Source: an uncultured Porphyromonadaceae bacterium
Lineage (GTDB): Bacteria > Bacteroidota > Bacteroidia > Bacteroidales > Muribaculaceae
Assembly (NCBI GenBank): GCA_902491515.1
Contig: CABUIC010000008.1
Location: 1 to 64,000, forward strand
DNA: 64,000 nucleotides
Reading direction: 5' to 3'
Each line of letters opens with the position of its first letter. Within the stretch, counting starts at the first letter, position 1. Of the stretch, positions 36,438 through 45,797 are shown piece after piece. Under the pieces are notes generated by a model, which worked only from the letters and a program-made list of their open reading frames with translations, had not been told where the DNA came from and did not search any database. Made by a program: the position numbers and the translations under genes.

Positions 36438-37406
36438 ATGTCAAACGAACACTTGCTTCCTCCTCCACGGCTGGCGATAGTCGTTCCTTGTTATAATGAA
36501 GCGGAGGCTCTCCCCCTTACGGCACCGGTAATGCTGAAACTACTGGATGAAATGACTTCAGCCGGCGAGACAGAGGCCGACAGCTACATATTGTGTGTCA
36601 ACGACGGGAGCAAGGATGCTACCTGGAGCACCATTGAGAAGCTTCACACCGAAGATTCCCGGCTTAAAGGCATCTCTCTGGCCCACAATCGCGGGCACCA
36701 GTATGCTCTTCTCGCGGGGCTTATGGAAGTCAGGGACAAGTGCGACTGCGCAATCAGCATAGACGCCGACCTTCAGGACGACCCCGAAGCCATGAAAGAG
36801 ATGGTTCGACTCTATCGCGAGGGCAAGGAAATAGTCTACGGTGTCCGGAGCTCCCGCAAGACAGACACCTTCTTCAAGCGCACTACCGCCCACGCCTTCT
36901 ATTCCTTCCAGAAACTCATGGGACTTGACACGGTGTACGACCACGCCGACTACCGCCTGATGAGCCGACGGGCCCTCGACCTACTGAGCGAGTATGGCGA
37001 GAGCAATATCTTCATGCGCGGAATCGTTCCTCTCATCGGTCTTGACACAGCCAAAGTCTACTATGAACGCAATCCGCGGGTTGCCGGCGAGTCGAAATAT
37101 CCGCTGTCGAAGATGCTTGCCCTGTCGGTTGACGGCATAACTTCGTTCTCCGTAAAGCCGATGCAGATGATATTCTACACCGGCGTGGCTATCCTTTTCT
37201 TGACAATACTTGTATCTATCTACGTACTTGTCAGCTATTTTTTCGGTAGCTCAACTATGCCAGGATGGACTTCGCTCATGCTTTCGGTATGGTTCCTCGG
37301 GAGTCTTATCCTAATAGCCATCGGTATTGTCGGAGAATATGTAGGTAAAATCTTTATGGAAGTCAAGCACCGCCCACGCTTCGCCGTCAAGGATAGACTG
37401 CTGTGA
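36438..37406 (+). CDS. Glycosyltransferase family 2, DPM1/ArnC-like with two C-terminal membrane helices
   Basis: The 322-residue protein has a GT-A domain with AIVVPCYNEAEALPL, CVNDGSKDATW and the metal-binding DADLQDDPEAM near 105. Two hydrophobic helices follow at about 230-310. This is the form that loads a sugar onto undecaprenyl phosphate. The TGATG junction with the next gene, a polytopic GT-C-like protein, suggests that the lipid-linked sugar made here is used by that neighbour. Confidence 0.88.
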   Translation: MSNEHLLPPPRLAIVVPCYNEAEALPLTAPVMLKLLDEMTSAGETEADSYILCVNDGSKDATWSTIEKLHTEDSRLKGISLAHNRGHQYALLAGLMEVRDKCDCAISIDADLQDDPEAMKEMVRLYREGKEIVYGVRSSRKTDTFFKRTTAHAFYSFQKLMGLDTVYDHADYRLMSRRALDLLSEYGESNIFMRGIVPLIGLDTAKVYYERNPRVAGESKYPLSKMLALSVDGITSFSVKPMQMIFYTGVAILFLTILVSIYVLVSYFFGSSTMPGWTSLMLSVWFLGSLILIAIGIVGEYVGKIFMEVKHRPRFAVKDRLL

Positions 37407-38638
37407 TGTATAAGAAGACTAAATTCTACCGTATCGCCGCATGCGCGGCCATTGCGCTATGGGCCATAGGCCAAATCATACTGTTGATCCTACTGGCCAA
37501 TAAACCGCAATATAGCGACGCCCTGAATTACAGCAATTTTGCACGAGATGCGGTTGTTGCCGGCTCATGGTATCCCACAATCCATAATTTTTCTGACGAT
37601 TATTGGGTTGCCAACACCGGTTACATTAACTTTCTTATACTCAACCTGAAGATATTCGGGAGCCTCGCGCTCGTAGGCGTTGAACAATTATTTTTCAATT
37701 GCATAATCCTTTGGTCTTTGTGGAAACTCGCACGCAAATTCGGAGGCGAGAAGGTCGGGTACGTTGCGGTTGTTCTGTTCTGCATTCTGCCTTCCAACAT
37801 AATGTCCACGCCGGTGTATATGTCGGATATGCTTTGTATGGCGCTGATACTCTTCTCATTTGCCGTCTGCGGACGTCAGTGGTGGACTATTGTTCTCTCC
37901 GGAGCATTGCTTACCCTCGGCAACTGGGTGAGACCCATAGCACCCGTGTTCCTTCCCTCCTTAATCCTCTACGCCCTCATGCGCAGGGAAAAGCCGATGC
38001 GCTGGATTTACTACGTTGCCGGTATGACCATTGTCTACATCGGAATCCTCGGCGTGACTTACAATAGCTGCGGGCATCCTCTCGGCGGAAGCACCACCAA
38101 AGGCTGCAATATGCTTATCGGCAATTGGGACGGCGCGGACGGCAGCTATACAGACGAAGTTTTCAAACCAGGCAATCCCGGGCATCCTCTTGTAGAGCCG
38201 GGGTTAAATACGGTACAGAAAGACTCTCTCCTGACCCGACGCGCCATAGACTGGATTATAGACAATCCGGGACGCTTCATAGCACTGATGCCCGCCAAAG
38301 CGGCGCATCTCTGGGTAGCCGATATTTATGCCCAAAAATGCTTTCAGCCTAAAGACGAAGGTTTCAGCAAAGTAACAATTGTGGGCTTGTCGGCTATTTA
38401 CTATATTGTGTTGCTTCTGTGCGCTTGCGGAATATGGCATGAAAGACGCAGACTGTGGGGTATGAGCGGAGTCTTGCTTCTTCCCGTCATTCTTGGAACA
38501 GGAATGCATTTCCTGATGTACGGCGGGATGAGATACCATTATCCTATGATGTTCAGCGTAATTTACTTCGCTGCTATAGGCCTGGAAAACCTGATATCAA
38601 GACACAGCTCGCGAGCTCAACTCGTCAAAACCTCTTGA
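37406..38638 (+). CDS. Polytopic GT-C (PMT/ArnT-like) glycosyltransferase, candidate
   Basis: The 410-residue protein has about 10-12 membrane helices. An acidic motif (QYSDALNYSNFAR) lies in the first periplasmic loop after helix 1, where GT-C enzymes keep their catalytic aspartate. LGNWVRPIAPVFLPSLILY and the late loop with TRRAIDWIIDNPGRF are typical of GT39/83-like proteins. It would transfer a sugar from the lipid carrier of the preceding GT2 to a periplasmic glycan. I take the ATG at 37406; a GTG at 37403 is directly upstream. Its 3' end overlaps the convergent GT2 gene by 14 bp. Confidence 0.72.
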   Translation: MYKKTKFYRIAACAAIALWAIGQIILLILLANKPQYSDALNYSNFARDAVVAGSWYPTIHNFSDDYWVANTGYINFLILNLKIFGSLALVGVEQLFFNCIILWSLWKLARKFGGEKVGYVAVVLFCILPSNIMSTPVYMSDMLCMALILFSFAVCGRQWWTIVLSGALLTLGNWVRPIAPVFLPSLILYALMRREKPMRWIYYVAGMTIVYIGILGVTYNSCGHPLGGSTTKGCNMLIGNWDGADGSYTDEVFKPGNPGHPLVEPGLNTVQKDSLLTRRAIDWIIDNPGRFIALMPAKAAHLWVADIYAQKCFQPKDEGFSKVTIVGLSAIYYIVLLLCACGIWHERRRLWGMSGVLLLPVILGTGMHFLMYGGMRYHYPMMFSVIYFAAIGLENLISRHSSRAQLVKTS

Positions 38639-39611
38639 TAATGCGTCTCAGGACAAGACGCATTTTCGAGGCTGTACGCTGGTACAGTCTTGAAGATGCA
38701 GAAAGACGTGTATGCAAGGCCAGGCGCACTCCAAGCAAGTTTTTGAGGCTACTGTAAGATAATATTTCCCGGTTGCCCGGGACCGCCTCATATATTAATC
38801 CCAAAGGGTAGCCGCTTTCGACAAAGAAACTGAGATATCTTGCATAGTGAACACGAGCCGGAATGCGAAGCGCTTCTGTCTCCTGAGCATAGTCCCTGCA
38901 CCAAGCCAGAGCCTTCAACTGGCTTACGAGTTTCTCATCAGAGAGACGATTGCGAGTCATCGCACAGGAGTTAAGGACATACACTAAGGCGGGATATCTC
39001 ACAAGGGCAACACGCTGTACGTTCTTAAGAACCTGCAAGAGAAGAATCCGGTCCTCCGAGAAGGACTGGTTCATAAACGTCACATACTCGTGCCCGTCAA
39101 ACAGTGACGCGCTGAACAGAAGGCCCCATACCGTACAGCTCGTCCGGCCCTGAGTCATGGTCTTCAGAAAAGTCGCGGGGTTGTCGTCAAGAAGGGCGGT
39201 TTTGGAGGTATACGTTCTCAGGCCGTTCGGACGTTCAAAATAATAATCCGCCACACCCAGATCGGCACCTTCCTTTTCGCAGGCCTCGTACATCCGAGCG
39301 AGCGAGTCAGGTGTCAAATAGTCATCGGAATCGAGAAAAAAAAGGAATTCGCCCTTGGCCGCCCTATAGCCCGTCTTGCGCGCCATCATCAGGCCTTCAT
39401 TGCGCGCTTTTGATATAATTTTCAGTCGCGAATCCTTCTCTGAGTATTGCCTGAGGATTTGTGCTGATCCGTCCGGGGAAGCGTCGTCCACACATATAAT
39501 TTCAATGTCTCTCAATGATTGCGAGACCACAGAGTCAAGACAGCGTGCGAGCGTTTTCTCAACATTATACACCGGAATTAGAACAGAGATCTTCGGACGT
39601 GCGGATTCCAT
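38625..39611 (-). CDS. Glycosyltransferase family 2 of the exopolysaccharide operon
   Basis: The 328-residue protein begins with a GT-A domain: KISVLIPVYNVEKTLARCLD, IEIICVDDASPDGSAQIL and the DSDDY motif near 90 (FFLDSDDYLTPDSLARM). The C-terminal part (SFSEDRILLLQVLKN) is typical of capsular GT2 enzymes. It is the last gene of the minus-strand operon that starts with the Wza homologue, and the only cytosolic-type transferase there. No terminator was found, and its 3' end overlaps the convergent GT-C gene. Confidence 0.88.
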   Translation of the reverse strand: MESARPKISVLIPVYNVEKTLARCLDSVVSQSLRDIEIICVDDASPDGSAQILRQYSEKDSRLKIISKARNEGLMMARKTGYRAAKGEFLFFLDSDDYLTPDSLARMYEACEKEGADLGVADYYFERPNGLRTYTSKTALLDDNPATFLKTMTQGRTSCTVWGLLFSASLFDGHEYVTFMNQSFSEDRILLLQVLKNVQRVALVRYPALVYVLNSCAMTRNRLSDEKLVSQLKALAWCRDYAQETEALRIPARVHYARYLSFFVESGYPLGLIYEAVPGNREILSYSSLKNLLGVRLALHTRLSASSRLYQRTASKMRLVLRRIIKRF

Positions 39612-39645
39612 TATTCTTTTTGTTTTTGCAAAGATACAAAAAATA

Positions 39646-40560
39646 TCACTTACTTAGATTATTCCTCAATATCTCTGAAAGTAGAGAGGTGAACCGCCGC
39701 GCTCCGGCATCGTTCAGGTGAGATGGATCAGCGAAGAGGGAGTCCTGTCCGACGAATGCGGGGCTGTCGGAGAGGTCTATAAGGGATATGTCGGGACCGA
39801 CGATGCCACGCAACTCTGCGATACGAAAATCCATTCCGTCGAAGTAGTAAGGCGATATGACGAAGACGAGGCTGATTCCTTCCCGGCGGCAGATGTCGGC
39901 GAAACGGCGGAGATAGCGAACCTTGACGGAGTCGACTCTGTCGGTTCCGACGACGTCAGCAGGACGAGGGAAACGGGTTGTGATACTCCCATACAGAGGC
40001 TTATATCCACTCCGAACAACCTGACGCGGATTAACGAAGTCGCTGAGAACCTGTATGAAGGTGGAATTGTAACGATACAGATAAGACTTCAATTTTATAT
40101 TCTCATACCTGTCGATGTCTCTGATGATAGAATCCATTCCGGAAATCCCTGCATAAGGGCGCATCCTTTGTATAGCCCGGTTGAGGTCGGAAATGTCGGC
40201 GAGGTCGAACTTGGGGAAGTAGTCGTAGACGATAAGCGCCGGGCGATGGCCTCGGGCAAGCATGTTGTTGAGCTGCATGGAGGCCAGCATGATGCCATTT
40301 GCGTCGGTTCCGGCATTATAGACCGTCATCCCGAGGGAATCGGCAAGAATCTGCGGGACGTAGTGGTGGTTGGCACGTGAGGAGCCCATTATGACGACGG
40401 AGTCGTCAAGGCAGTTGCTGATGTAATAGTGATTCCGTGTGTCTCCTCCTCTTGCCCCTGAGACGGCATGGTCCATGACGGCACCGAAGGCTCGGTCGAG
40501 GGCGAAAAGGGCGAGCACTATGCCAAGGACAATCAGGAGGAAGCGGAGCAGAGACTTCAT
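39646..40560 (-). CDS. SGNH-hydrolase-like membrane-anchored protein, partner of MBOAT
   Basis: The ATG at 40560 starts MKSLLRFLLIVLGIVLALFA, one N-terminal membrane anchor; a longer frame upstream overlaps the MBOAT gene and is rejected. The 304-residue protein has SVVIMGSSRANHHYVPQIL near 50, with the nucleophile serine block of SGNH/DltD-like proteins. DPSHLNDAGARRFTSLL near the C-terminus carries the catalytic Asp and His. It is just downstream of an MBOAT acyltransferase, the pairing seen in AlgI/AlgJ-X, PatA/PatB and DltB/DltD. It probably completes O-acylation of the exopolysaccharide in the periplasm. Confidence 0.75.
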   Translation of the reverse strand: MKSLLRFLLIVLGIVLALFALDRAFGAVMDHAVSGARGGDTRNHYYISNCLDDSVVIMGSSRANHHYVPQILADSLGMTVYNAGTDANGIMLASMQLNNMLARGHRPALIVYDYFPKFDLADISDLNRAIQRMRPYAGISGMDSIIRDIDRYENIKLKSYLYRYNSTFIQVLSDFVNPRQVVRSGYKPLYGSITTRFPRPADVVGTDRVDSVKVRYLRRFADICRREGISLVFVISPYYFDGMDFRIAELRGIVGPDISLIDLSDSPAFVGQDSLFADPSHLNDAGARRFTSLLSEILRNNLSK

Positions 40561-40570
40561 ATCCGGGAGC

Positions 40571-42016
40571 TTAAAAATTGACATAGATGAACTGTCCGGA
40601 ATCGAGTACGCCGACAGTGAGGATAATGAACACAAGGGCTATAACGGAGACTATCCGAACCCAAAGCCTGCGGTTGCGCAGGAGGCTGACTTCCGGGGCA
40701 TACTCCATGACAATCTCGGAAGCGAAGAGCGAGACAATGGCAAACAAGAGGAGGACGAGACCGGTGTTCGAGACCGGAATGGCCTCGCCGGGGGCGAAAG
40801 TGAGGATACGCCCCACTACCCCACAGGCGTCCTTGAGGGACGGAAGGCGGAAGAAAATCCAGGCGAAGTTTACGATTAGGAAAGTGAGGAGAATCCGGAG
40901 GGGGACAATCCACTTTGCGGCAGGCTTGGCGCCCCATCCGAAGAAGCGCTCGACGGCCTGAACCACGCCGTGAATAAAGCCCCAGACAATGAATGTGAGG
41001 TTTGCACCATGCCAGATGCCGCTGACCGTGAATGTGGCAAGGATGTTGAGGTATGTGCGGGACTTTCCCTTTCGGTTGCCGCCGAGGGGGAAATAGATGT
41101 TTTCGCGGAGCCATCGGGTGAGGGATATGTGCCAGCGGCGCCAGAAGTCGGTGACGGAATGGGCGAGATAAGGGCGCCGAAAGTTGTTGATAAGGTCGAA
41201 GCCGAAGAGTTTTCCGACGCCTATGGCAATGAGGGAATAACCTGCGAAGTCGCCGTAAATCTGCAAAGAATAGAACACGGACGCGAGAAAACACGAGGTG
41301 CCGGAGAAGGCTTCCCAGTTGTCGTAGACGGGGTTGACAAAGGTTGCGAGGCGGTCGGCGACGACAGCCTTGAGGAAGTAACCCCACAGCATGAGGCGGG
41401 CGCCTTCGGTGAGGTTATATACAGAGAAATACTTGCGTTCCTTAATCTGCGGGAGGAGTTCGTCGGCTTTGCTGATCGGACCGGATGCAATCTGAGGGAA
41501 GAAACCGACAAAAAGTGTATAGAAGAGGAAATTGCGCTCGGCCGGAATCTGGCGGCGATAGACCTCAAGCATGTAGCCGAGGGCCTGGAATGTGAAAAAA
41601 GATATTCCGAGCGGTACGATGAAGGAGAAACGAGGGGGCTCCCAGTCAAATCCTGCGAGAGCAAGGATGTCGGCAAAGGTTGAATTGAGGAAGTTGGTAT
41701 ACTTGAAGACGACGAGAGGGGCGGCCACGAGGAGGACTGCAATGAAGCCGAGTGTCCACCGGCGGCGTGAAGTCGAGGCATATCTTTCGCACCCGTCGAA
41801 GAGACGTGCGGCGAGATAGGTTATGACTGTTATTGCGAAGAGGAAAAGTGCACCCGAGGGCTGCTCATAGAGGAAAAACCCATAGGAGATTGCCGTAAGG
41901 AAAGCCGCGGAAACGACATTGACCCTCCGCGAGCGTCTGCAAAGCAACATCACCGCCGCGTAGAGGAACAATACGAGCGGTATTACGCAGAGAAAGGCGA
42001 AGGAATTGAGAATCAT
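40571..42016 (-). CDS. MBOAT-family O-acyltransferase (AlgI-like)
   Basis: The 481-residue membrane protein has the AlgI pattern. The N-terminal helices come first, then FIVPLGISFFTFQALGYML, FFPQIASGPISKADELLPQI, DFWRRWHISLTRWLRENIYF and the active-site histidine region GIWHGANLTFIVWGFIHG near 350. It moves an acyl group from a cytoplasmic donor across the membrane for exopolysaccharide acylation. It is 10 bp upstream of the SGNH partner and 23 bp after the Wzy-like gene. Confidence 0.92.
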   Translation of the reverse strand: MILNSFAFLCVIPLVLFLYAAVMLLCRRSRRVNVVSAAFLTAISYGFFLYEQPSGALFLFAITVITYLAARLFDGCERYASTSRRRWTLGFIAVLLVAAPLVVFKYTNFLNSTFADILALAGFDWEPPRFSFIVPLGISFFTFQALGYMLEVYRRQIPAERNFLFYTLFVGFFPQIASGPISKADELLPQIKERKYFSVYNLTEGARLMLWGYFLKAVVADRLATFVNPVYDNWEAFSGTSCFLASVFYSLQIYGDFAGYSLIAIGVGKLFGFDLINNFRRPYLAHSVTDFWRRWHISLTRWLRENIYFPLGGNRKGKSRTYLNILATFTVSGIWHGANLTFIVWGFIHGVVQAVERFFGWGAKPAAKWIVPLRILLTFLIVNFAWIFFRLPSLKDACGVVGRILTFAPGEAIPVSNTGLVLLLFAIVSLFASEIVMEYAPEVSLLRNRRLWVRIVSVIALVFIILTVGVLDSGQFIYVNF

Positions 42017-42039
42017 AAAAGTAAACGAAAGGCTTATCT

Positions 42040-43383
42040 CTACGCACTCAAATATGCCTCTTTAATCGAGTTTTCAGAAGACTCCCTTCCCTTGTCAACC
42101 AGTCTTACAGCGAAGCCAAGATAGAAAAAGGGAATACAAAAGTTTACATACCAAAGCGCTTCATTGTAAAATAACATCAAGAATATACAAACGCCTAAAT
42201 AGAAATACATTCGTTTGCTAAAGCAGCCATATTTAAAGCCACAGAAGAAACCGGAAATCATCATCCAGAAAAACCAAATAATTCCACATAATCCGGTTTC
42301 GACCAAAAGCGTGAAAGACCACGGTCTCGAACCAATGAGCATCCATCTGTTTTTCCGAGAGAAATCACTTTCGCCCATTCTTTTACCACCGTTCAAATTT
42401 CCAAGACCTGCTCCTAAAACCAAACCACCCGGAGTCTTCTCGAGTTCAGGAATTGTAAGAGGGAACTTTGCCAGACGTGCTATATCCAGAAGCCATACTT
42501 GTCCTTCTTCAAGACCATCATCGTAATAACCGTCCTGAACATCCATTGCTATTTCAATGGTTTCATCCATTTCCGCCCCAAAGAAATAGGCATCCACAAA
42601 GTCCATTGACAAAACATAATCAGCATCAGCTCCCGTAGCGTGAAGATAGGTTGCAATCAGTCCGGCCCCTAAAGCAATAACTACAGGAACAACATAAATG
42701 ACTTTCAAAATAGCCGAACGAGACGGTTTGTATAAAAGTAAAAAATATAAGATGAGTAAAACGAAACTAATTTTAGTTTCATTGAAAAACGTCGGCAAAA
42801 GAAGCAACACATTCGCATAATTACGTCTCAGACTTCCTAAAAAATCATCAAAGTCCCATTTTTGAACAACAAGATAGTAAGAAATCAAATATATAAGCAT
42901 GGAGACCATGCCTGAAGCTCCATAACCCATCGAACCTCCGCCTGCATCATTTGCTCCATATTTAAAAAACTGCCACATCACACATACAGCCTGAATATAG
43001 AGCCAAATTTGCAATTGTTTATCAAACCTTGCCTTAAACTCCTGGGCCCCCGGGCCCGTCACAAAGAAACGAATTACCGGTATTGCAAACAAAAGAGCAA
43101 AGAAATTTCTCAGGCCATTGATAAACATTTTAACAGGAAGGCCATTAATAATCAGCGAAGACAAAACCGTTATTGCAAGAAACGCACCAATAACAAGAAT
43201 ATCGTGTTTATTTCTAAGCAAGAGCAAGCCCAACAAAGCGAATGCAAACTGAACAAATACAGAAAATGCAAATTCCAAAGACTTCAGCGGGACAAAAAAT
43301 TCCTCGACAACAAAATTAAAGCACATCGAAACCCAAAAGAGGATTACGAAAAAGCGATAATAGAAATTATACTTGTTTATCAT
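42040..43383 (-). CDS. Wzy-like polysaccharide polymerase, AT-rich
   Basis: The 447-residue protein has about 12 hydrophobic helices and one large periplasmic loop at about 255-350 (DYVLSMDFVDAYFFGAEMDE). This is the topology of Wzy polymerases and O-antigen ligases. Its position in the operon with Wza, Wzc and GT2 supports polymerase. The DNA is far more AT-rich than the flanking genes, as usual for serotype-specific polymerases brought in by transfer. Sequence similarity within this class is too low for a firm name. Confidence 0.7.
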   Translation of the reverse strand: MINKYNFYYRFFVILFWVSMCFNFVVEEFFVPLKSLEFAFSVFVQFAFALLGLLLLRNKHDILVIGAFLAITVLSSLIINGLPVKMFINGLRNFFALLFAIPVIRFFVTGPGAQEFKARFDKQLQIWLYIQAVCVMWQFFKYGANDAGGGSMGYGASGMVSMLIYLISYYLVVQKWDFDDFLGSLRRNYANVLLLLPTFFNETKISFVLLILYFLLLYKPSRSAILKVIYVVPVVIALGAGLIATYLHATGADADYVLSMDFVDAYFFGAEMDETIEIAMDVQDGYYDDGLEEGQVWLLDIARLAKFPLTIPELEKTPGGLVLGAGLGNLNGGKRMGESDFSRKNRWMLIGSRPWSFTLLVETGLCGIIWFFWMMISGFFCGFKYGCFSKRMYFYLGVCIFLMLFYNEALWYVNFCIPFFYLGFAVRLVDKGRESSENSIKEAYLSA

Positions 43384-43401
43384 CGAAGATTTCAGAATTT
43401 A

Positions 43402-43441
43402 AACGCGTTTCCTCCGAAGTCAGGCCCGGAGGAAACGCGTT
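43402..43441 (-). other. 15-bp perfect hairpin between wzc and the polymerase gene
   Basis: AACGCGTTTCCTCCG (43402-43416) pairs perfectly with CGGAGGAAACGCGTT (43427-43441) around a ten-base loop. On the minus strand TAAATTC follows, a weak U-tract. It lies 16 bp after the Wzc stop and 18 bp before the polymerase ATG, so it probably attenuates transcription inside the operon. Confidence 0.65.
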
Positions 43442-43457
43442 ATTTGGCTTTTGGGGA

Positions 43458-45755
43458 TTATTTGCTGTGCTTGTCGCTGCCATCTACGCCGTAGCCGTAG
43501 CCTTTCTTGGCGGTTGTGCCGTTGACGACGAGAGAGAGACGGTTGAGGCGCTTGGTGTCGTAGACTTCGTTGATGAAGCTGATGTCGCGGGTTGTTGTGT
43601 AGTTGGCGCGGCAGACGTATACCGTGGCATTTGCGAAGCGGTTGAGAGCGAATGTGTCGCTGACCATACCGACGGGTGCGGAATCGATGACGATGTAGTC
43701 GTAAATTCCACGTGCGGCGGCAAAGAACTCCTCGAGGCGGTGAGAAGCGAGTAGTTCGCCGGGATTGGGGGGCACGGGGCCGGCGCAGATAATGTCAAGG
43801 TCCTTAATCTCGGCGGAATGCACGATGATGCTGTCGAGGGTCACATCGGAAGATGCGAGGTACTGGGTGAGACCGAGGGGGGGATTTATGCCGAGGTAGG
43901 AAGCAAGGCGGGGCTTGCGGATGTCTAGGCCGACGAGTAGTACCTTCTTTCCGAGGATGGCGAGAGAAGCCGCGAGGTTCACGGAAACGAAGCTCTTGCC
44001 CTCGCCGGAGTTGGTGGACGTGACGAGAATGACTTTCTCGTCGCGGTTGTTGAGGACGAACTGGAGGTTTGAGCGGAGGAGGCGGAAGAGCTCAGAAGTG
44101 GAAGACGTGTCACCAGGAAGTACAACCAGATTCTTACCGGAACGGTCCTCGCAGATTTCACCGAGGATGGGCACATCTGTGTATTTTCTGAGCGAGGAGA
44201 TGGAATCGAACTTGTCGTTGAGGAAATTCTTGAGCCAGAGGAAGAGAGGCGGCAGGAGGAGGCCGATGATAAAAGCAATGGCGAGCATCATTTTCCGGCT
44301 CATATTGAGGGGCTCGATGAGGGTGTAGGCCTCATCGATAATAGTACCCTTCGGAGTCGCGTTAGCCAGAAGCATGGAAGTCTCTTCCCGACGCTGGAGG
44401 AGGTATACGTAAAGTTCCTGCTTGATTGTCTGCTGACGCATCATGTCGCGGTAGGCGCGTTCCTGAGCGGGAACATTGCCCAGGCGGCCTTCAGTGGAGC
44501 GCTTCACGGACTCGAGTTCGTTTATACGCACGCGCTGTGTTTCATAGGCTTTTTCAACAGAGGTGTTGATGTTCCCGCGCATAGCGGCGAGCTGTTCGTC
44601 GAGGGCACGGAGAGCGGCATTGTTGGATCTGGCATTGCCGGCAATGTCGAGGCGCTTTATCATGAGCTCGTTGTATGTGGTAATGCCGGCGTTGAGGCCA
44701 TTGTTATCCGAAGTCATCGGGACGAGCGAGGTGGAATTTGCAGGATCAGTAATGAAGTCACGAATCATGCGAAGAACCTCGGCTTCGGTCTGTGCCTTTA
44801 TGAGTTCAGCCTCGACCTGTCCTTTTTTCTCGCTCTGATACTTGACTTCAGTCGGGAGGTCAACAATTCCTTCCTTCTGCTTGTAATTCTGGATGTCGGA
44901 TTCGGCCACATCAAGGTCAGATGCGAGAAGGCGCAGACGACCATCGATGAAATTAGCGGTGGTCTGAGCCTGAATATTCTTGTCGCGAATACCACGGTTG
45001 TTGTATTCCTTGATTATGTCATTGAGGATAGCCATACCGAGGACGGGAACAGGAGTGTCTATACCCATGCTTACGACACTGGATTTACGTGAAGCAATCT
45101 CCGACACGACCTGAGAGGCGAGAATTTCGGTGGCAAAATCAAGGCTGAATACGGAAATATAAGTTTTCAGGTCCTTCCCTTTCTCAAAATATTCTGTGGG
45201 ACGGAGAACGAGCTTTCCGTAAGGAGAGTCGAGCGTAGCAGGGAGAGGAACGTCCTCAACTTCGAGAACGGTTTCCTTGAGAGCCTTCATCTTCACATCC
45301 GCGCGGCCCTTCTCGTCGACTTTTACCTTGAAGAAGAGCGAAGTCGAGAGGGTGTCGGCGAACATAGGGGGCACATCGAGAACAAGGGGGCTATCGGGAT
45401 AAGCGGTTTCCGATTCAAGGAATCCCTTTTTTACCACATAATTGAACTGGAGGCCAAGGTTTTTGACGACATCGCGATATACGGTATGGGATGTAATTAT
45501 AAATATTTCATCATCCACCCGTGCTCCGGAACCGAAAACCTCGTTAAGCGAGCCGAGCATACCCATCGGACTACTGTTTTCTTCCGTAATGGCGATGTTT
45601 GCCCGAACAGCAAACACGTCTTTTTTCATTTTAGAATAAACGAATGCGAGGCCGACACAGATGATGACTGATATCAGGAAGAGATACCATTTGGAGAGGT
45701 ACATCATCAGGGTACCCTTTATGTCGAAATATTCGGAGGATTTGCGTTGTGCCAT
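43458..45755 (-). CDS. Wzc-like polysaccharide co-polymerase with fused BY-kinase
   Basis: The 765-residue inner-membrane protein has one helix near 25-45 and a long periplasmic Wzz-type coiled-coil region. A second helix lies near 505, and a cytoplasmic tyrosine-kinase domain follows. Walker A is TSTNSGEGKSFVSVNLAASL, Walker A' is KVLLVGLDIRKPRL, and the third motif reads YDYIVIDSAPVGMVSD. The C-terminal tail (KKGYGYGVDGSDKHSK) has only two tyrosines where the family usually has a larger cluster. It controls chain length and export together with the Wza homologue upstream. Confidence 0.92.
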   Translation of the reverse strand: MAQRKSSEYFDIKGTLMMYLSKWYLFLISVIICVGLAFVYSKMKKDVFAVRANIAITEENSSPMGMLGSLNEVFGSGARVDDEIFIITSHTVYRDVVKNLGLQFNYVVKKGFLESETAYPDSPLVLDVPPMFADTLSTSLFFKVKVDEKGRADVKMKALKETVLEVEDVPLPATLDSPYGKLVLRPTEYFEKGKDLKTYISVFSLDFATEILASQVVSEIASRKSSVVSMGIDTPVPVLGMAILNDIIKEYNNRGIRDKNIQAQTTANFIDGRLRLLASDLDVAESDIQNYKQKEGIVDLPTEVKYQSEKKGQVEAELIKAQTEAEVLRMIRDFITDPANSTSLVPMTSDNNGLNAGITTYNELMIKRLDIAGNARSNNAALRALDEQLAAMRGNINTSVEKAYETQRVRINELESVKRSTEGRLGNVPAQERAYRDMMRQQTIKQELYVYLLQRREETSMLLANATPKGTIIDEAYTLIEPLNMSRKMMLAIAFIIGLLLPPLFLWLKNFLNDKFDSISSLRKYTDVPILGEICEDRSGKNLVVLPGDTSSTSELFRLLRSNLQFVLNNRDEKVILVTSTNSGEGKSFVSVNLAASLAILGKKVLLVGLDIRKPRLASYLGINPPLGLTQYLASSDVTLDSIIVHSAEIKDLDIICAGPVPPNPGELLASHRLEEFFAAARGIYDYIVIDSAPVGMVSDTFALNRFANATVYVCRANYTTTRDISFINEVYDTKRLNRLSLVVNGTTAKKGYGYGVDGSDKHSK

Positions 45756-45797
45756 AGTCTAAATGACTTTCCGGTATGAGGTGATGGAAATAATCGG

